Of a stretch of 64,000 nt of DNA, positions 61,701-64,000 are shown in pieces. The stretch's first letter is position 1, and the number at the start of each line of letters is the position of its first letter. Origin of the DNA: Corticium candelabrum (taxonomy: Eukaryota > Porifera > Homoscleromorpha > Homosclerophorida > Plakinidae); NCBI RefSeq assembly GCF_963422355.1, contig NC_085085.1:6369233-6433232 (forward strand). The letters run 5' to 3'. The translations under genes were made by a program, and so were the position numbers. Below the pieces are notes generated by a model. The model saw only the letters and a list, made by a program, of their open reading frames with translations, was not told the origin of the DNA and ran no database searches.

Positions 61701-64000
61701 CACAATTACAGTTACACGAAGAATAATGCCCTTACCAACTGTTCCATTAAAGAGAGCAGCATTGATAAGAATTGTCTGCTTTCTACATTGTTCGTCAATT
61801 GCATAATTAAATGCTGTTGACACACTCTTCCTCACGTCATAGCAATTACTAAGAAACACACTCTGGTTATGAGCACTTAATGCTTGAAATTCAGGCAGGT
61901 CCTCTTCTTCTGGCATCAGCAAGACCTACAGTCACACAACAACCACATCATCGCATTCCAGCCGCTACCTTAAACAGTTTGCTGTCAAACAAACAAACCG
62001 AGTCAATAAACGTTGTTCCGTCAAGTAAGTAAGTGTTGGCAATGATGTTGACATGTAACTCAGATTCAGCAAGCTGAGATCCCAATGGTACAACCAACAG
62101 ATTGGGTTCCAACGTATAATACCCCGATGCCTCAGTTTCACCGTCCTCCGGTCCCAACTTATAATACTTTGATACCACACTTTGACCATCCTCAGATCGA
62201 TGAACAGAAATCCTTAGATCATTCCACACATGCGAAGTCTGGACACGTGCTACGATTGTTATAGTGACAACACAAAACTCTTGCACTACTCACCTCATAA
62301 CGAACTAACAGATCATATCGAATTGTTCTCTGTGGTACAGCTACCTTAAATGTCACTTCACTACCATTCATCAACCTTACTCCACCTATTCCAGTAAAGT
62401 TGCCAGGATCACTAGTGCGTTTCTTGACTGTTGCTCCACTCTGCAATTTACATCAACAACCATACAATCATTCATAGTCAACTAACAATGTGCAATCAAC
62501 TTACGCTAAGACTAGCAAATTCTGCTTCATAAATGAGACCCTCCAAAAACGGTAGCCAGTGAAAATCTTCAATGATGTCACAAGTACGTCCAGTTAGACC
62601 AGATTTACAATGACATTGGCCTGAAGACTTATCACATGTCAGTGAAACCGAAGATGACAGTGAACAACCACATGGATGACAACTGCCAGCATCATCAGAA
62701 GGCATCATATACAATCCATCCTATTTTAATATACACGTGTCTTGATCTTAAGATTGATCGTAAGATACTAAATGCAACAAGCTAATCATCTTCTTACCTC
62801 ACAAACAGAACACTTCAGACCAGTCACACCTTCTTTGCAAACACACTGACCAGTAGCATCACATGCCCCCATTGACAACGCTGTGGATCCATTGGAATTG
62901 CAATTGCAAGCTACACCAGTTAGAAAAAAGCCTTGTACACACGCAACTCATAACCCTCAATCCACATGCACACAAACCTTCACAGCCGGTAGGATTGGAT
63001 GATTGCAGATTGAAAAATGATGTCTTACAACTTGTACATTTCACACCCTCTACGTTCTCTTTACACGTGCACTGTCCTGTTGTAGCATTGCAACTCTCCC
63101 CAGCGGATGGATCAGAGCCAGATTCATTGCACAAACAAGCTAGACCAATGCACGTAAACATCTCTGACTACAGTTTATCTGAAAGTCAAGCCAAGCTACC
63201 TTGGCAGGCATCAGGGTTCTCCACATTAAAGTTGAAATGTGATGGTTTACATACATTACATCTTTGTCCCGCTGCATTGCCCTTGCAGTCACAGTACCCG
63301 GTCTCATTACATTGAACTGACTTTGATCCAATCACATCACACACACAAGCTAATCATAAATAATTAAGGCTGTTAGATAACACACAATACCGCATCACAA
63401 CGTAATAGAATTGATTTTTTAAACGCAAGTCCTTCCTACCTTCGCAACCATCACCATCAAATCCAAAATATGTGTAATCACACGCTGAACACGTTCGAGT
63501 GATGATTTTAGATGCACATAAACACTGTCCACCAAGTGTTAAACATTCTTTGCTATCATTCACTGTTCCTGTTACGTTACAGTCACAATCTACAATAAAA
63601 CACACAAACTGTTTTACAAACTGTGAGCGGTATACAGTGACATATACGACAACTACACTGTATGTAGCATAACACATACAAGCTCAAAAACTACAAAGCA
63701 TCTATAAATTCTAACAGATTCTGACATGCCCATACTGTTCTGCTATAATTGCAGCAGAACAGGGTCATGATTATTAACAGATCATACTACAACAGACTTG
63801 CATGGGCAAAATTATTCAACTAATAACCACACAAAGTTGTTAGACGCAAAACTTTCTGATGGGATTTGATTCAAAGTACAGCAATGGTAAACAAACAACA
63901 CAAAATTTACACTCTTCGCTCAACAGCAATTACAATTATACGTAGAGTAATGCCTTTACCGAGTGTGCCATTAAAGAGAGCAGCATTGATAAGGGTCGTC
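35299..64000 (-). CDS. Gene B: giant protein with tandem laminin IV type B + LE modules (partial)
   Basis: Overall extent of a split gene that enters from the right edge. It consists of modules named U11 (cut by the window end) to U1, then two final LE exons. A full module has eight exons: LE-a 150, LE-b 150, LE-c 162, LE-d 104-113, L1 213-216, L2 147-150, L3 201-240 and L4 190 nt. Introns before and between LE exons are phase 1; those from LE-d through L4 are phase 0. About 4,500 residues are encoded by U1-U10. Laminin beta chains have one IV-B domain, so this is not an ordinary laminin. No coiled coil or LG domain is seen. Likely an extracellular-matrix protein. Start and signal peptide are outside the window. 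Confidence 0.85.
35716..38452 (-). CDS. Gene B module U1 (most C-terminal, most diverged), 449 aa
   Basis: LE-a 38,303-38,452; LE-b 38,061-38,210; LE-c 37,844-38,005; LE-d 37,687-37,790 (104 nt, three codons shorter); L1 36,471-36,686; L2 36,263-36,412; L3 35,973-36,197; L4 35,716-35,905. The IV-B part keeps the family landmarks ([30 protein letters not shown]), but its L3 sequence is unlike the other modules. L4 ends at a weak GTGCGA donor at the same codon position as other L4 exons. A 1.0-kb intron (36,687-37,686) separates LE-d from L1, against about 85 bp in other modules. Confidence 0.8.
36687..37686. other. Enlarged intron of module U1 with probable transposon remnant
   Basis: It is about 1.0 kb where other modules have about 85 bp. 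At 37,200-37,290 it carries cttcgattaaacgccgccct and a second related copy (gataaacgccgtcctcaac), a phrase resembling ends of DNA transposon repeats seen in other invertebrates. The plus-strand ORFs at 37,334-37,534 and 37,538-37,738 have no domain I recognise. Confidence 0.4.
38699..38747. repeat. (AT)n microsatellite
   Basis: A pure AT dinucleotide run of about 49 bp in the intron between U2 L4 and U1 LE-a. That intron is 0.6 kb here, against about 0.37 kb for the equivalent introns elsewhere. Confidence 0.97.
39062..40868 (-). CDS. Gene B module U2, 446 aa (short-L3 type)
   Basis: LE-a 40,719-40,868; LE-b 40,481-40,630; LE-c 40,263-40,424; LE-d 40,080-40,192; L1 39,799-40,014; L2 39,585-39,731; L3 39,320-39,529 (210 nt); L4 39,062-39,251. 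All exons are open. L1 carries the end of LE-d plus a half LE and then the start of IV-B ([18 protein letters not shown]). L2 has the YDLVIRYE signature and L4 the [21 protein letters not shown] signature. Confidence 0.85.
41273..45063 (-). CDS. Gene B module U3, 456 aa (long-L3 type), split by a large intron
   Basis: LE-a 44,914-45,063; LE-b 44,686-44,835; LE-c 44,465-44,626; LE-d 44,284-44,396; L1 42,037-42,252; L2 41,826-41,972; L3 41,531-41,770 (240 nt, with the [16 protein letters not shown] insertion); L4 41,273-41,462. The LE-d/L1 intron is 2.0 kb because of insertions, against about 100 bp elsewhere, but the exons remain intact. Confidence 0.85.
42787..43064. mobile_element. MITE-like inverted-repeat element, 278 bp
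   Basis: The left end cataccgtataaccggttatttct (42,787-42,810) is matched by its reverse complement at 43,041-43,064 with one mismatch over 24 bp. The interior is AT-rich with further imperfect inverted repeats and no ORF. A target duplication is not clear. Confidence 0.65.
43569..43784. repeat. (CA)n microsatellite with a 67-bp higher-order period
   Basis: Long CA tract interrupted by cg, tg and agacacacaatgtatg phrases. The phrase agacacacaatgtatgcacac occurs twice, at 43,596 and 43,663, 67 bp apart. The ORFs through this tract in four or more frames are repeat artefacts. Confidence 0.95.
45437..47230 (-). CDS. Gene B module U4, 444 aa (short-L3 type)
   Basis: LE-a 47,081-47,230; LE-b 46,843-46,992; LE-c 46,621-46,782; LE-d 46,444-46,556; L1 46,162-46,377; L2 45,957-46,106 (150 nt, one codon longer at its end: RYYW); L3 45,699-45,899 (201 nt); L4 45,437-45,626. 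Its LE-a and LE-b are near-identical to those of U9 (offset 13,091 bp). The L1 start ([19 protein letters not shown]) is shared with U6. Confidence 0.87.
47313..48234. mobile_element. hAT-like non-autonomous element, copy 1 (922 bp)
   Basis: It lies in the intron between U5 L4 and U4 LE-a. The ends are imperfect inverted repeats (aagagttgccacac at left; gtgtggcaatcctg at right, reverse complement caggattgccacac). The right flank is catcac and the left flank cctcac, a decayed 6-bp target duplication. No transposase ORF. Orthologous positions exist in two other modules. Confidence 0.65.
48645..50496 (-). CDS. Gene B module U5, 456 aa (long-L3 type)
   Basis: LE-a 50,347-50,496; LE-b 50,109-50,258; LE-c 49,889-50,050; LE-d 49,707-49,819; L1 49,414-49,629; L2 49,203-49,349; L3 48,908-49,147 (240 nt); L4 48,645-48,834. 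L4 through LE-d is near-identical to U10 (offset 13,091 bp). All exons are open with consensus splice sites. Confidence 0.88.
50881..52679 (-). CDS. Gene B module U6, 443 aa (short-L3 type)
   Basis: LE-a 52,530-52,679; LE-b 52,290-52,439; LE-c 52,068-52,229; LE-d 51,888-52,000; L1 51,606-51,821; L2 51,401-51,547; L3 51,144-51,344 (201 nt); L4 50,881-51,070. Its LE-a to LE-c exons and introns are near-identical to U10's (offset 10,910 bp). Confidence 0.88.
53050..54881 (-). CDS. Gene B module U7, 455 aa (long-L3 type)
   Basis: LE-a 54,732-54,881; LE-b 54,492-54,641; LE-c 54,270-54,431; LE-d 54,096-54,208; L1 53,816-54,028 (213 nt, one codon shorter); L2 53,605-53,751; L3 53,309-53,548 (240 nt); L4 53,050-53,239. 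The stretch from mid-L2 to LE-c is near-identical to U9 (offset 5,442 bp). L4 is identical, as far as visible, to U11 at the window end (offset 10,910 bp). Confidence 0.88.
54962..55872. mobile_element. hAT-like non-autonomous element, copy 2 (911 bp, best-preserved ends)
   Basis: The left end cagggtcgccacac (54,962-54,975) and right end gtgcggcaaccctg (55,859-55,872) form 14-bp terminal inverted repeats with two mismatches. Both flanks carry catcac (54,956-54,961 and 55,873-55,878), a perfect 6-bp target duplication. CAGGG ends are typical of hAT-type elements. Classic hATs make 8-bp duplications, so the family is not certain. No transposase ORF. Confidence 0.75.
56302..58156 (-). CDS. Gene B module U8, 456 aa (long-L3 type)
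   Basis: LE-a 58,007-58,156; LE-b 57,767-57,916; LE-c 57,546-57,707; LE-d 57,363-57,475; L1 57,068-57,283; L2 56,857-57,003; L3 56,561-56,800 (240 nt); L4 56,302-56,491. It resembles U5 and U10 in IV-B but is clearly more diverged than they are from each other. It carries NC instead of KC at GVNCTSC in LE-c. Confidence 0.88.
58523..60321 (-). CDS. Gene B module U9, 443 aa, mosaic of other modules
   Basis: LE-a 60,172-60,321; LE-b 59,934-60,083; LE-c 59,712-59,873; LE-d 59,538-59,650; L1 59,258-59,470 (213 nt); L2 59,047-59,193; L3 58,786-58,989 (204 nt); L4 58,523-58,712. LE-a and LE-b match U4; LE-c to mid-L2 match U7; the rest of L2, L3 and L4 are of the U4/U6 short-L3 type. The reading frame is kept throughout, so the hybrid is coding-competent. 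Confidence 0.88.
60404..61325. mobile_element. hAT-like non-autonomous element, copy 3 (922 bp)
   Basis: In the intron between U10 L4 and U9 LE-a. Nearly identical to copy 1 (offset 13,091 bp), including the altered left flank cctcac. So it arrived by segmental duplication, not by a new transposition. Confidence 0.7.
61736..63589 (-). CDS. Gene B module U10, 456 aa, mosaic of U5 and U6
   Basis: LE-a 63,440-63,589; LE-b 63,200-63,349; LE-c 62,978-63,139; LE-d 62,798-62,910; L1 62,505-62,720; L2 62,294-62,440; L3 61,999-62,238; L4 61,736-61,925. L4 through most of LE-d match U5; from about 62,881 onward the sequence matches U6. This module was used to define exon sizes: 150, 150, 162, 113, 216, 147, 240, 190 nt, total 1,368 nt. 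Confidence 0.88.
63960..64000 (-). CDS. Gene B module U11, 3' end of exon L4 (cut by window edge)
   Basis: The donor-side end of another L4 exon begins after a GGTAAAGG donor at 63,959. Its 41 visible bases equal 53,050-53,090 of U7. The array therefore continues to the right of the window. Confidence 0.85.

Noticed and set aside
35299..64000. CRISPR or non-coding satellite interpretation of the tandem repeats
   Set aside because: The repeat unit is about 2 kb with conserved reading frames, splice sites and domain signatures, so it is a protein-coding exon array.

Overview
The window looks like nuclear DNA of an early-branching animal, most likely a sponge. Nearly all real coding sequence is on the minus strand in short exons with GT/AG introns, many only about 60-120 bp. 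The exons encode animal extracellular modules: laminin-type EGF (LE), laminin IV type B, sushi/CCP, EGF, NIDO, AMOP and VWD. The sponge assignment is inference from intron size, AT-richness and domain content. No bacterial operons, rRNA, tRNA or CRISPR arrays were seen. Layout: (1) 1-10,500 is a graveyard of mobile elements. It holds the 3' part of a frameshifted Ty3/Gypsy retrotransposon with its polypurine tract and 3' LTR (1-2,711), a decayed Helitron Rep-helicase on the minus strand (2,712-5,745), and a decayed Maverick/Polinton-like (adintovirus-like) block with packaging ATPase, several small proteins and a protein-primed-type DNA polymerase B that lacks its central part (about 5,746-10,498). 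(2) 10,499-11,980 is AT-rich and non-coding. (3) 11,984-25,224 (minus, 'gene A2') encodes ten 174-nt sushi exons, a Ser/Thr/Pro-rich exon, EGF, NIDO-AMOP-VWD (the mucin-4-like core), about ten EGFs, a large cysteine-rich exon with DUF4215-type repeats, a series of cadherin-like 'NDxP' repeats and a C-terminal transmembrane helix. (4) 25,847-34,455 (minus, 'gene A1') is a shorter paralogue: about 20 sushi exons interrupted by a FAM171-like region, then EGF, the same cysteine-rich exon and a short tail ending in a stop, with no membrane helix. (5) 35,299-64,000 and beyond (minus, 'gene B') is the most remarkable part: a tandem array of at least 11 copies of an eight-exon module of about 1.37 kb coding (about 456 aa). 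Each module is four LE exons followed by a four-exon laminin IV type B domain. Canonical laminin beta chains carry a single IV-B domain; here about 4,500 aa of array is visible and it runs off the window. All exons are open and phase-compatible. Introns within LE stretches are phase 1 and those inside IV-B are phase 0, so the whole module can be duplicated in frame. Several modules are almost identical and are mosaics of one another, with recombination joints that can be placed to tens of bases. A hAT-like element of about 0.9 kb with a 6-bp target duplication has been copied along with the modules three times. Together the genes encode very large secreted or cell-surface adhesive proteins, plausibly basement-membrane or extracellular-matrix components. 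Gene B and gene A1 may be one transcription unit, because the last LE donor and the first sushi acceptor are both phase 1 and lie about 0.8 kb apart. Exon boundaries were read by eye from splice dinucleotides and reading frame and may be off by a base or two.
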